Assembly: GCF_000004075.3 (NCBI RefSeq) | Contig: NC_026657.2 | Coordinates: 10,230,001-10,294,000, forward strand | DNA from: Cucumis sativus | Taxonomy: Eukaryota > Streptophyta > Magnoliopsida > Cucurbitales > Cucurbitaceae | Length of the DNA: 64,000 nt | Direction of reading: 5' to 3' | Shown here: positions 41,501 to 53,016 of the stretch, piece by piece | Position numbering within the stretch: the first letter of the stretch is position 1 | How the letters are laid out: every line of letters begins with the position of its first letter | Translations under genes and position numbers: made by a program | Notes under the pieces: model-generated | What the model was told of the DNA's origin: nothing | Database searches by the model: none | The model's input: the letters and a program-made list of their open reading frames with translations, nothing else

Positions 41501-44500
41501 TCATATTTATTTGTTATGGTATCATAACTCGTAAAATTCAAATACCAATTTGACAAAACAAAAAAAAAAAAAAGATTTAAGAATGAGAAATAGAAATAGA
41601 AATTATTTTTTTAACTCGTACCTTTTTAATTAAACAATTAAAACTATAAGAAAAGAAGTTTTATGTTAATAATATAAGTTGAAGCCGTTTGATTAAAAAT
41701 GAAAACAAATCTTCTTCGATTTATATAGAATTTTTAAAGGAAAAATCTATAAAATCCGAGACCAACAACCCAATTTCCAATCCCTCTCGAAAGTAAGGAA
41801 AGGAAACAACAGATAGAAGAAAATCTCTCTTTGGTTTTATACTATCTTTGACTAGTTTGTTGTACAATCAATTTGAAAGCCTTTTTATAAATGACCAAAA
41901 AATAAAGAATTGATACATGAAACAGAGAAATGGTAAGAAGAAAAGAAAAGGATGAAGAATAAATTGTTGTTCTTCTTTTTGTTTTGTGTGTAATAGAAAA
42001 GGAATTTGAATCTTGAAGGCATCAATATTTGCCAATTGCTTGGGAGAGGTAAAGCGACAATTAAATAAATATTTGGGTTTTGTTTTTAGAATAGACGAAT
42101 TAGAAGATATTTATTTTAAAAGTAGAAATAAGAAAGAAGAAGAAATAATTTGATTGCGTGAAAAGGTAAAATGTACATTTGGAAGGGTACCATAAGAATC
42201 GGGAAAGGGGTCGCCCATTACGTGGACCCCTTGACACTTACTATTAATCACGCCCTTCTCCATATTAATATCCCTTTCTTTTCTAAAATTCATTTTCAAC
42301 TTATAATTTCTTTACAAAACATTTCTATTTTCCATTTTCTTTTCTCACCACACACCACAACTATAATAAACAAACCCTAATATCACTTTTATCACTATCA
42401 TCTCATTCTCCACCTCAAACTTATTATTATTAATGAGTTTAGGTTATTATTGCTGTTTTTATTGTTGTTAGAAAGGACGTACTGTTAGGTTTTATGTTTT
42501 AAGAATGGTTAGTAATGTTTGGTGTTACTTGAATTAGGGTTTACTATACTAATTATAAGAATTAGGGTGAATGATTTAAAATATATGTAGTAATGGCCGC
42601 CAAACTTGAGCAACCATGTTCAACTAAAAAAGGGAATTATATCCAATCAAAATAGGGATATACTTTTTATAATATCAATTTTTAAAATAATCATTTCATT
42701 TTAACAATCAATATCTTTATTTTCTTCCCACTAAAATAAAACATCGTCTCGTTGACAAAACCAACCAATTTTGATCAATATTCTAAAATCTTTTTTTATT
42801 TTAAAAAATAAATTAAGGAAAATAAAAAGAAAAAGAAATTAAAGCAAATGACGTCTCTAAGAAATTGATATAATATAATGCAATATCTGATGGCGACGTC
42901 CATGGTTTTTGGGTATGGCCCATAGTTTCGAATGTCACTTCAAATACAAATTTTAATATCTAAAAAATGAAAATGACACGTAGAGAGGGTCTAAGTAGAG
43001 AATAATATATATATAGATTTAAAGATCAACAAATCGAAAAGAGGGTTATAATTTATAAATATGTAATGTGTAATTAATAATTGGGTTAGCAAAGATTAAA
43101 TAAAAATATAATTGTGGTACTTGTTTGAATTTCATTAAAAAGGGGAATTTAAAAATTAGGGTTTTAAGGCATAATCCAACCACTACCACCACTATAGATT
43201 GTGACAAAATAAATAAATAAAATTGTTTTTTGGGAGGAAAGGTAGAAAAATAAATCAAGTGAGAGAGCCACATATTTTCCCCTTATTTTCATTTGTGTTC
43301 CATTGACCTTGGAGTGATCACAATGCCAATATCTATAGTTTTTTTTGTATGCTTCAAAGAGAACCACATTTTTATAAATACTTTTATATTTGGACCACAC
43401 TTTTATTTAGATCATATATATTTGAATCTAAGTGGAGGTAGCTATATGACCTTAGTCGATAACGACTTCATGCTTTAGATCATCTACATTTAATCTAATC
43501 TAACGTGTTTTGAGGTTTTTCAAAGGAACATTTTGATTGTAATTTTATTAGTTAAGATAAAACGTATATTATTGACTAATTAATTAGAAGTTAGTGGTTG
43601 AGTTCCTCCCTCCTATGTATCGTGTTTAGCTCAAAAAAAAGATTGTAAAGATAATTAATCATTAATGTTGATTTAGGTACGTTGGAAAATATTTTTTTGT
43701 AATGAAATTAGTTAATTTAGTTTGGATTGAATTAATTTGTGAGGTTGTAACTCTACTCTAGTATTTTGGATTTAGGTCTTCGTGGGATTTAATTTTAAAC
43801 CTAATTTGGGATTAGTTTTATTTATTTTTATTCTATTTTTTTGGTATTTAAAAAAGATCAATTATGATAAGAAAATAAACACAATTTTTAAACAAAAACA
43901 AAAGGTTATAAATGAGCCAAAATAATTATTAAAGGGAGTCTTAATAATCAAATTACTACAATAGTACCAAAAACTAAAAATAGGTTAAGATGTTTATCAA
44001 TGGATCAAGCAATTGATCTAATTTATTATGGGAAGGGAGACTGCCAAATTAGTAATTGAATGATAAAATAGCCAATCTTAGATTGACAACAATTTAAATG
44101 GATTTTAGAAAAAAACAAAAATCTTATAAGTATTTGTTAAAAATGCATTTAATACTTTGTTTTTATTTTTTTGTTTATTTTGTTTTATTGAAATGTTTAT
44201 TATTGCCATTCAATTTTTCCTTCCATCATTTCAATAACTTAAAATGTTGCTTTTACTTCTTCATTTTGAATTTGGTTTTTATTTCCTCCTTTGATTTTTC
44301 TTCCAAATTTTGAATTTCATTTTCATTTTATAAAATTTCAAGATTTTACATAATTTTCAAAATAAAAACGAAAAAGTAGAAAAACGTAACATTTTGAAAA
44401 CTTAATAACTAAAATAAAATTCCAAAATCTTCTATATACCCCTTATATATATATATTTTCATTTGGGGAAGGTTAATTGAAAATAATAGGTTATATAATC

Positions 44501-46707
44501 TATTTTAGGTAACAGAAAGGGTTGAGCTCAACTTTGATTGAGAAAGATAGGTTAACTCTCCACATTGGTTAGGGTTTAGAAGATGATGATCAATTATTTC
44601 TGATTAATTAACTAAGCATAAATATATAGCCAAAGCTTAGATGGGTTGCAGGGGAAGAATTTATTGTGGTCTTAGTGGACCGTTTCTTGATGGGGAAAGG
44701 ACATCAAATGATCTTGAGAGAGAGAAATATATATATATATATATTGAGAGCATGCATGTTTCTTTCATTAATGTATTTGGAAATTTTGAATATATGATTG
44801 CAAATAATGAGATATATATTCAACCAATCATATTTTTACTCTATAATTAGGGTAGTAAGATTCAAATCATTCACTTTTAGGTTGAAATATTATGTCAATA
44901 ATTGTTGAGCTAATTAACCATTTTTTCTGCAATCTTAAACAAATTACAAGAATACCTTCAAATTTATAGTTGTAAAACTTGATCATTCAAAACTTAAATA
45001 ATTATATAAATTGTAATTGTTATATAAGTTAGAAGTTTTAGTACTTTTTATCGGGTCTATTTCTTACAACCCTAAATCTTAAATGATAAAAGTTTAGGGC
45101 TCTATCAGCAGGGTCTATTTTCTACAACCCTAAACCTAATTTCAATAATAGTTTAAAGTCTCAAATTTCACAATTAAAAGTTTGAAGGTATAATTAGATA
45201 AAAAGTACTTTTGTTTTGTTACATATAATATTAATAACATTCTAAGAGACGGAGAATAATACTTATTGTCTTGAAATTTAGTGATTTGATCCTTAATCCA
45301 ATGAGAGAAAAACATTTAGAAGAAAAACTCATAAAATTTAGGATTACGATTGGTTACTTTTTTTTTCAACAATTCACATACATATTAATAAATGAGTTAA
45401 GTATAGTAAGACTCTTTTTGAATTAAACTCTTTTTAGAGAGACAAATTTGAAGAAGCAATTATTATGAGTGGTTGGCTTTAGGTTTACATTGAAGAAGAT
45501 AAGATTGTTTGGTTGGAAAAAAGTAGAAAGCACTAAAGAAGTCTCCATCAACACATCAATTTTTCCTTTTCTTTCTTTGCATTGCATTGTTTTTTCTTCA
45601 TCTATTGGTTTAGGGCTTTTCATGGAGTTCTTATTATTATTATTTCTTCAACTTGCTCTCTTCTACCTTTTCCTTTGCAAATGATGTTGATTCATGATTT
45701 GATTATCCATTATTGATGAATATAATCAAAATCCATCAAACCCTATTTTTAAAATATTTGTTTAGTTTCATATTAAGGTAATTATAACTTTTTATTATTT
45801 AAAAACAAACTACTTTTTTTTTTTTAACAAATAATGGTAATTATGAAATCAAAGATTATATTATTTGTTTTACAGTAGTAGGGAACCAAACATTCAATAT
45901 TTTGTTTACTGAGTTATGCTCTCAAATTAATTGTCCTATAAAAAAATGTATCTAAATAATTAATTAACATATGAATTTTCATTGTTGTGGGTATAAAATT
46001 AACAAATAAAAAATGAGTAATAAATGTCAAATAGTAAAAAATGTAGCAAATGAGAAGTTTTGAAATGGTATTTAGTGTAGCTAATATGAAATTTTTAAAT
46101 AGTATTTATTGTAACTAGATATAATTATTGTAGCCTTGCATAATCCTCATCCCAAACGGGCTCTTCGTCGTTCAAATTCAAATTCAAAGCACTTGATCAA
46201 GAATATTTAAGGATAAACATTTGAAGAACAGTTAGCTTAAGAGAGAGGAAAATAGAGTGTAGTTTTCAACACATAATCTACGTGAAAACATCGACTTTAA
46301 GGAGTACATATGTATAATTCAACTACTTCTATTTCAACATCAAATAATTGTATTTTTCTTTTACTTTTGGCTGATTTTCTTGATACTAAAAACAAAAACG
46401 AACTTATTTACACTTATTTCAACTAGATAAAACTTTAATTTTATTATCAAATAAAAATACACTATTTTTATAACTATCTCAAATAATTTTTTAAAAATAA
46501 TTATCTCAAATAATGTTATTGATCTAGACGAAGATGGATATACATTTTCTTGAAATTAGAAAGAAAAACCAACATATTTACACGTAAGGAAATGACATGA
46601 TTTTATAACTAAAATTGTTATTCCACGTATATATAAGATGATAGATCATTTTAACATAGAAAAAGCAACTGGAGATATAGAGGGATGATGAAGAGCAATG
46701 ATTTGTG
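38547..46707. other. 8-kb gene-poor AT-rich region
   Basis: After the TSJT1-like promoter (to about 39.0 kb) I find no supportable gene on either strand. The DNA is strongly AT-rich with homopolymer runs (poly-A near 41560), short TA runs (41157, 44448, 44730) and scattered short frames of low complexity. A word pair at 45100-45140 repeats ACAACCCTAAA, telomere-like but isolated. The end near 46.1-46.7 kb is probably the NIP7;1 3' flank. Confidence 0.6.
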
Positions 46708-48302
46708 CTAAGTAATTAGATATGCGTTGGCAGAGGAGGAGACATCAAAATATTTGGCGTTGGATGGTTGAGGCGGTGGAGGACTAAGGCGGAGGAAGTC
46801 GCTGATGAACGCCCCGGTGATGGCCCCGATGGCCGGAGCCGTAATATAGATCCATATGTCATCGAAAGCCCATGAAACAATTGCCGGTCCTAAAGATCTT
46901 GCTGGGTTCATTGATGCACCGGAAATGGGCCTGCATTGGCCCAAAACCCGTCAGCCTCTTTTTTTTTTAAATAAATAATCAGTTACCTTTTTTATTCATG
47001 AGTTTTATTTTAATTTGGTTTCTAAAATTTACTTTTGTTTTTAACAACTATCTTTTTCAGCAGTTTGGTGTTAATATATATTAACCAGCTTAACATAATT
47101 AAATAAATTAGCTTTCGTTAATTCTTCATCACGTCAAATAGGAGTGAACAACTAAGAATAGGTAAAATTGTAGACTAAATGAAAACTAAACTCGTTTTAA
47201 TAGGTTAAAACCTAAAAGATGAAATAAAAATTATAGTAAAAATTTAGAAGTAAAAGTGAATTATTTTAAAATGTAGAGAAACCAAACACCAAACACTAAG
47301 AATGAGAGAATGATCGACAATATAACATTTATTTGCTTTGATAAGTAGAAGATCGAAAATGTAGCCAAGACGTACCCGGCAATAAACACAGCAAGAGCAA
47401 TGGCCATTCCAATGACAAAGCCAGAAAATTGACGAACCTATACATGATTAAAGAGAAAAATAATATGTTGGATGGGTTAAGGTGATCATCACTTATAGTC
47501 TTATATATAATAATTAAGAGTACACAAAAATGAAAGTTTGATTATAAGTAAACGACTTACTAATTGGGATTGATGGGATAAAGAAGAAAGGAGGAACATG
47601 AGAATGAAAGTTAAAAGAAGTTCGAGGAAGAAGGCAGAAAAGGGAGAAGAATAATTATAAAGTGGCCGAGTGATCAACTGTTGTGGTTTTATGCCAAAAA
47701 CAAACATTGCTGCATACGTTGCCATTACACAACCTGTCGTTTGAGCCACCACATATGCCATTACCTAATCTCCAAACATTAAAAACTTTCAACTTAGTTT
47801 TATGTTATTTTAAATAAAAGAACAAAAACTTTGAATCCCATAATTTAATGAAATAAAAGTAAATTTTAATTAATTTGAAAATTAAAAAAGAAGAGTATAT
47901 AGTAGTACCCTAGACCATGGAAAGTGACCAGAAATGGCAGAGGCAAGAGTGATGGCTGGATTAAAATGAGCACCAGAAATGGGAGCAAAGCAGAACGTCA
48001 AAACGCCCACCGTCAAACCAGCAGCCACGGCATAGTCCAGTATACCCATCTGACTGCCCGTCAGCTGCCCGGTCGCCGTTACCCCGCTCACGCAAAGAAT
48101 CAACAAAAAACTCCCCACCATCTCTCCCAAAACCTACACCAAAAACATATTAAGGCCATAGCAGCGGTCGACCATCGTTGCAATAGAAAAATAGTATTCG
48201 AAGCATTACTGGGCGAACTAGATTATGGTCCATTGTCGTCGGTTGAGGGAAGGTGGCGGAGACGGTGACAGGGATTGTATTATTATTATTATTTGAAGCC
48301 AT
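46708..48302 (-). CDS. NIP7-1: Aquaporin NIP7;1 (nodulin 26-like intrinsic protein)
   Basis: Plasma-membrane channel; the Arabidopsis orthologue is an anther/tapetum boric-acid channel. Five exons (48210-48302, 47909-48133, 47561-47764, 47376-47437, 46708-46930) give 268 residues with six predicted membrane spans. The NPA motifs are SGAHFNPA (89-91) and SGASMNPARS (203-205, selectivity-filter Arg206). The NIP7 assignment rests on the first span and loop (GVTATGQLTGSQMGILDYAV) and on WAFDDIWIYITAP, which match my memory of Arabidopsis NIP7;1. Tyr65 in LDYAV likely corresponds to the helix-2 tyrosine reported to gate NIP7;1. Oddities: loop B reads APISGAH where most NIPs have GHISGAH, and LE1 reads Ala where Arabidopsis NIP7;1 has Gly. 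The short N-terminus is Asn-rich. A GGGCAT array lies about 245 bp upstream. Confidence 0.92.
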
Positions 48303-48544
48303 ATGTGGAGTTGGTACAGTGTAATGTGGTTGTTGAAGGGTGGTTAAAAAGTTTGAAAAGCATGAGTTTGATGGTACGTGAGTTTAAAGTTGGTGTGCGT
48401 TTTGTAGTTAAAATTATGGTGATTTGGTAAAGTTGTTTTGATGTGTAGCTAACCACAGTCTACTTCCTATCATTCATGCGTACGTAATGTTTTGTTCACA
48501 CTCTTATGGCTTTCGTCAACTACAGTTTATAAATACATTTGCGT

Positions 48545-48594
<50 letters not shown>

Positions 48595-50480
48595 GCAAAA
48601 CACATCCGTGATGGGGTATCCCCAAAGCCCATCTGGGCTTGGGTTTCCTTGGGCCCAAGTGCTGGTGTACTTAATTAACAATCTCCCTAGTACATTGTCT
48701 TTTCAACTGATAATTTACTATATATATGTGTGTGTGTTCCTCTGGTGAATCAATCAACTCCCCAACTCCATAAGCAAAGAAAAGTAACAATAATAAATCC
48801 TAATAGTCAGTAGTTAGTTTGAAACTTTGTGTTGGATTAATATTTTAAACTAAAATCTCCATCTATCTTGTTTATTTTATTGTTATATAAACCTATTTAT
48901 TTAAACAAACAATTTATTTTCACCCACCTTTTAAGAAACATCACTTTACAAGTTTCAGAATTATATATATATATATATATCACACAAATATAAATATAAA
49001 AAAAATTAAAAAGATTATCTTCAGCAGTCCACTTTGACTCTTGACTTTCAAATTTCACAATGCCTATCTATTTCCATATGTCAGAATATGTAAATGTTGC
49101 TTCAAAACCTGTTTACAATCATTTTCCCAAACTAGAGAAATTTAACATCAAATACATATTTCTCACTAAAATATGAAAACTACGTCAAGTCAAATTTTTT
49201 TAGAGATTTAAAAACATCCTAAAACTTTTTTTAAAAAAGTACCCTTAACATTAGTTTCGTAAAGTTTTATTTTAAAAACTTTTCATAATGAATACATGAA
49301 CTAAAAAAGTTGATATCTCCTCGTGGAAATAACTATAAATTAAGAATTTGGAGTTTTGTTGAGTTAAAAAAGAATCAACCAAATAATGTTTCATTACAAA
49401 AGAAAAAATGAATTCTTTTTTAATAGAACTTTTTTTAGAAAAGAGTATGAATATTCCTGTAATTTAGTAATGGTGCAGTAATGAATTAAATACTTTACAA
49501 CAATAATAACAAAGCAATATTCCATCTCAGTATTAAATAATGAGTAATCAGCTGGGGTTTGTTTTTTTACAATAGAAAAACAAAAAGAGAGAAAGAAAAA
49601 GGAAAACAGGTAATCAATTAATTCTTTATTACTGTGATGTTTAATAATTAAAGCAATTTTATTGTTTGTGCTTTTAATTTCTCTCTTTTATGGCTTAATT
49701 TGGAGCATTGAATTAAAGTTCTGAATTCTGAAGTTGGGTAAAGTTTAGGAAAAATCTTCAATAATTTGGTGAAGAAAAGAAAGAATTGATCAATATTCTT
49801 ATGCATTTTTTATAATAAACTTAAGAGTATGGATTCTTTAAACTTTATTATTGTTGAATTTTTCTTAATGTTATAATTCTGCATATTAAATGTGATTAAA
49901 AAATTGGCCAAAACGTGAGTAAAAAGTTAGTGATTTCGATGACATTTCATTAATAATGAGTTCTGGGAATCGGGTGCAAGTGGAATTATATTTTTGACTT
50001 AGCTAGGTTCAATATTAAAGCATTATAGAGTTAAATCAATCAGACAGACACAGCTTAAGCATTGTTAATAAACATAAATTTGTATTATAAAAAAAACTTG
50101 CATGATTCGTTCTTTAAAAAAATTCACTTCGAGTTCTGCAAATCTAGTTTTCCAAAATCAATTATTATTCTAAAGTTTAATTGTTTTCGAAACTATATAT
50201 ATATATATATAAGTAATTGTTTTTGGCAAAAGCATTTAATTAAGATAGTCATTGGCATCCTCAAACACACAATTAATTTATCCAAATTCCAAATCAGGGA
50301 TGAATAATTTGAATCCAACTCGAGTCCACTCACATTGGGGCCATCATACATTATCCAATCAATAAATACAACACATTTCTTCCCCTTTTTCGAAATCAAA
50401 GAAAGCCTCACCCTCAGTTATTCAATAATAAAATTACAAGAACACAAAACCTCACAAAGTAGTTAAGTTTTTTTAATTAA
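48303..50480. other. NIP7;1 upstream region and spacer
   Basis: This holds the NIP7;1 promoter (to about 48.6 kb), a hexamer array (listed separately), a TA run at 48962-48980, and AT-rich spacer. The part just below 50480 is the 3' flank of the first inhibitor gene. No gene is visible. Confidence 0.55.
48546..48593 (+). repeat. (GGGCAT)8 perfect hexanucleotide array with G-quadruplex pattern
   Basis: Eight perfect copies of GGGCAT run without interruption. The + strand therefore carries eight GGG runs separated by CAT, satisfying the G3+N1-7 rule for G-quadruplexes. It lies about 244 bp upstream of the NIP7;1 ATG, with the G-rich strand on that gene's template side. A regulatory effect is inference only. 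Confidence 0.9.
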
Positions 50481-51779
50481 TCAAGCAGTTGAAGTAAAAT
50501 TAAAATTAGCACAAGTAGTCATCCGTCCCAATAAAGTTGAGCTAAATCCAAGTCTTGAAGTTGCTAAATCAAATTCAAGCAAATTATCCTCCATCTGGTA
50601 GGCTCCAATCACAATCGCCGTTCTCGCTTCAACTCCACCGTCAACAAATCCTAAGCACAATACCTCCTCGTTTACTTGTACCATCGAGTTCGCACCAAAG
50701 ATTCTCCATATCACTTTCTTGTTCTGCAAAATCAAATCGATCGATGGCATCCCCGGCCCCAATCGAGTACTTCCAAAGCTTTTTGACTTATAACAAACCC
50801 CAAACGGTGCCACCGCCGCCACTCGCGGAATGTTTCGGAGCTCTCTCGTGATTGTTTTCACCAACGCGTTGTAAATTGATGATTCCAGTACGGTGTATGG
50901 ATGGACGGTGCTGATTTTTGTACCGCCGTTTCCGTTGCTATCGATCTTCAGAAGGGTGGTGTTGATTGGGACGGTTTTAGAGTTGAATACGATGGATTTA
51001 ACGCCGATGAAATATTCCGACGATTTTTCCCCCGAGGTGGAGACGCCGGCGGTGCTGACCGGGTTGATGAAGAGTGGGGTATAGGTGAGGGATTTTGTTA
51101 CGTCGACGTTTTGTAAGAAATGGTACGGACCGTTACCAGAGAAGATGACGCCCGGGGATCTAGTGGAGCCGCTCAAGCACACGGCGAATTTCCGGTTAAA
51201 GCTGAAAGCCGCGGAGAATTGTGACGGCAGAGAGATTCCGGTTCTTCCGAATCCGGCCATTCCAGATACCCCGCCGGCGAGGCCTTCGAGAAGGAAAGTC
51301 GGACCGCAGACGAAGAGGAAATTGGGGATAGAGACGGCTCTGGTTGGATTGAAGCCATTGGTGGAAGAAACAGAGAGGACGTCGGAAGTGACTTCTCCGC
51401 TAGTGGAGAGTTGGATGATGGTGTTCCCGGGGAAATGACCACAAGTGTTGTTGTTGCAGCCGGGGCGGGGTGGCGAAAAGCAATCACCGCAAGAAGTGGA
51501 TTTGGAGAGGGAACATTGGGCGGAGCGGCAACGGACAGGTTTGTAGGAGGAAGAAACGTAGCCACGGTCACAGTCGACCCACATGAACTGACCGCCGAGG
51601 TCCACCGTTAGCTTTACAGGAACCAGAGGAGTTCGTTGGCGAATCTGAGTGATGTATTGGCCAGATGGGTGTTTGGTGACGGGGAGAAGGAGGGATTTGG
51701 GACGGAAGGAAGTTGCGGCAAAGGAAATGGAGAAGAGGAGGAAGAGTATGGAGAAGGAGAAGGAAGTGGAGGCCGCCAT
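50481..51779 (-). CDS. GIP2: Aspartic-protease-like glycosidase inhibitor, copy A (GIP2/EDGP/TAXI family)
   Basis: Secreted pepsin-fold protein of the basic 7S globulin / EDGP / xyloglucanase- and xylanase-inhibitor family, acting in the cell wall against microbial or plant glycosidases. Intronless, 432 residues, typical for the family. A signal peptide covers about residues 1-22; TAXI_N-type domain to about 210, TAXI_C-type after it. The first catalytic site reads VDLGGQ (Asp60 kept, Thr-Gly lost) and the second reads KISTVHPYTVLE where active proteases have D[ST]G, so it should not cut peptides. Cysteine words CDRG, CRSAQC, CNNNTC and the C-terminal TTCANFNFTS are kept. It is the first of three tandem minus-strand copies; its TATA box is 58 bp and a W-box palindrome about 90 bp upstream of the ATG. 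Which glycosidase it binds cannot be read here. Confidence 0.93.
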   Translation of the reverse strand: MAASTSFSFSILFLLFSISFAATSFRPKSLLLPVTKHPSGQYITQIRQRTPLVPVKLTVDLGGQFMWVDCDRGYVSSSYKPVRCRSAQCSLSKSTSCGDCFSPPRPGCNNNTCGHFPGNTIIQLSTSGEVTSDVLSVSSTNGFNPTRAVSIPNFLFVCGPTFLLEGLAGGVSGMAGFGRTGISLPSQFSAAFSFNRKFAVCLSGSTRSPGVIFSGNGPYHFLQNVDVTKSLTYTPLFINPVSTAGVSTSGEKSSEYFIGVKSIVFNSKTVPINTTLLKIDSNGNGGTKISTVHPYTVLESSIYNALVKTITRELRNIPRVAAVAPFGVCYKSKSFGSTRLGPGMPSIDLILQNKKVIWRIFGANSMVQVNEEVLCLGFVDGGVEARTAIVIGAYQMEDNLLEFDLATSRLGFSSTLLGRMTTCANFNFTSTA

Positions 51780-51836
51780 TGATGGAGATGGTTTGAGGTG
51801 TTTGTTGGTGTGGAAGTGGCGATGGAGACTCTTGAG

Positions 51837-51844
51837 TTTATATA
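51837..51844 (-). promoter_or_regulatory. TATA box of inhibitor copy A
   Basis: TATATAAA on the minus strand, 58 bp before the ATG. Copies B and C have matching boxes at nearly the same distance. Confidence 0.75.
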
Positions 51845-51865
51845 GGCAGAGTGTGGAGGACGAGT

Positions 51866-51877
51866 TTGACCGGTCAA
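51866..51877. promoter_or_regulatory. Inverted W-box palindrome, copy A promoter
   Basis: TTGACCGGTCAA is a perfect 12-bp palindrome made of two head-on TTGACC W-boxes, the WRKY core target. It sits about 20 bp upstream of the TATA box and about 90 bp before the ATG. Confidence 0.65.
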
Positions 51878-51879
51878 CG

Positions 51880-53016
51880 GAAATTTTACTTTCAATTTAT
51901 CTTTAAACAATTATGGAATGGGACGAAGGCCATGACAATTCATTTATCTAAAATATGAATTTTCAATCTTCAACTTAGACATAAAATATGGATTTTAGAG
52001 TTGTGTTTATTTTATTATTAAATATATCAAAAGTTGATCTGATCTATATTTTAAAAAAATGAAAGAATTTATTAGAAATAAAATTAAAAAGTTTTGGGAC
52101 CAATTAGACACAAATTCAAAATTAAAATATGAAAACTATAAACTTGTCAAAATTACAATATGTTTTCTCTCTCTTACCTTTTTTCATTTATTTCTAAACA
52201 TACTTTTGTTTCTCAAAGGCTTAATCACGGCGTCTTCCTTTTGTTTTGTTTTCTTGTGTGTTTTATTTTTATCTTATGCTCAGTGGCTTTCTTTACTCAC
52301 CGATCAAGTTTTGCATGTTTATCACTATATGATGCCCTACTACATTCATCTTGTTTGTAGTTATTACGTCAAAATATCTTTCTTTTTTTTTATTCTTTTA
52401 CGGCTGTCAGATTTATTAATTTTAGTATTTTTTGTTGTTTGATTTTAAAAAAAACCTACCAAACTTGTTCAAACAAAATAGTCGTCTCAATTTTTAAAAT
52501 AAAATAAATTTAAAGTCATTCCATAAATTAAAAAGATAGTGATGTGGCAACTGACTCGGATAATAGTTCTATTACTCCCACTCTTTAATTACAAACTTCT
52601 CTCAAAATATGAGGAGGAAGAACCCTGAATGGGAAAGACCATGAATTTTGTGTGGATGACGTGGAATTATTTAGTCAAACGTGGAAGGCTTCCAATTAGT
52701 CTTGGGATTGTGCAAAATCTAAACGGTTGTCGCTTTGTCCACGTGGAGGCTATGATTTTCCAGCTGTTAATCTGTTGAATTGGACACTTTTCGACATTAA
52801 AGTAATGTAGTACTACTCATTTATTTGACTTTTTCTATCACTTTCAATTCTTATCCCTTCATTAGTAAATTAAAACAAAATTCAACCCATTTATCCAAAC
52901 TTAGCATTAATTTGGATTTTAGGATCTAGGAGTTGTATCCATTAAGAAACCAATAATTATTTTAATTTCAAAAGGTTGACAATAATTAGAAAACTTCATT
53001 TAAGTTTTTTAGTTAA
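51880..53016. other. Spacer between inhibitor copies A and B
   Basis: Upstream region of copy A and 3' flank of copy B. A plus-strand open frame at 52059-52442 would give 127 mostly hydrophobic, low-complexity residues and is not supported as a gene. The higher half holds the distal conserved block (listed separately). Confidence 0.5.
52545..52972. promoter_or_regulatory. Distal conserved non-coding block, copy 1 (upstream of inhibitor A)
   Basis: About 430 bp clearly align with 58181-58600: shared words include CTCTCAAAATATGAG, TGTGTGGATGACGTGG, AAACGTGGAAGGC, CGCTTTGTCCACGTGGAG, GTAGTACTACTCATT, TCTATCACT and TAATTATTTTAATTTCAAA, in order. ACGT cores are TGACGTGG (52657-52664) and a G-box CCACGTGG (52739-52746). 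It lies 0.77-1.2 kb upstream of the A start and directly beside the 3' end of copy B. Confidence 0.75.

Noticed and set aside
45050-45140. Telomere-like ACCCTAAA words
   Set aside because: Only two isolated copies within a local direct repeat; not an interstitial telomere array.
52059-52442. Plus-strand open frame of 127 residues, hydrophobic
   Set aside because: AT-rich low-complexity sequence that translates to Phe/Leu/Tyr runs. It has no recognised motif and no plausible gene context between two inhibitor copies.
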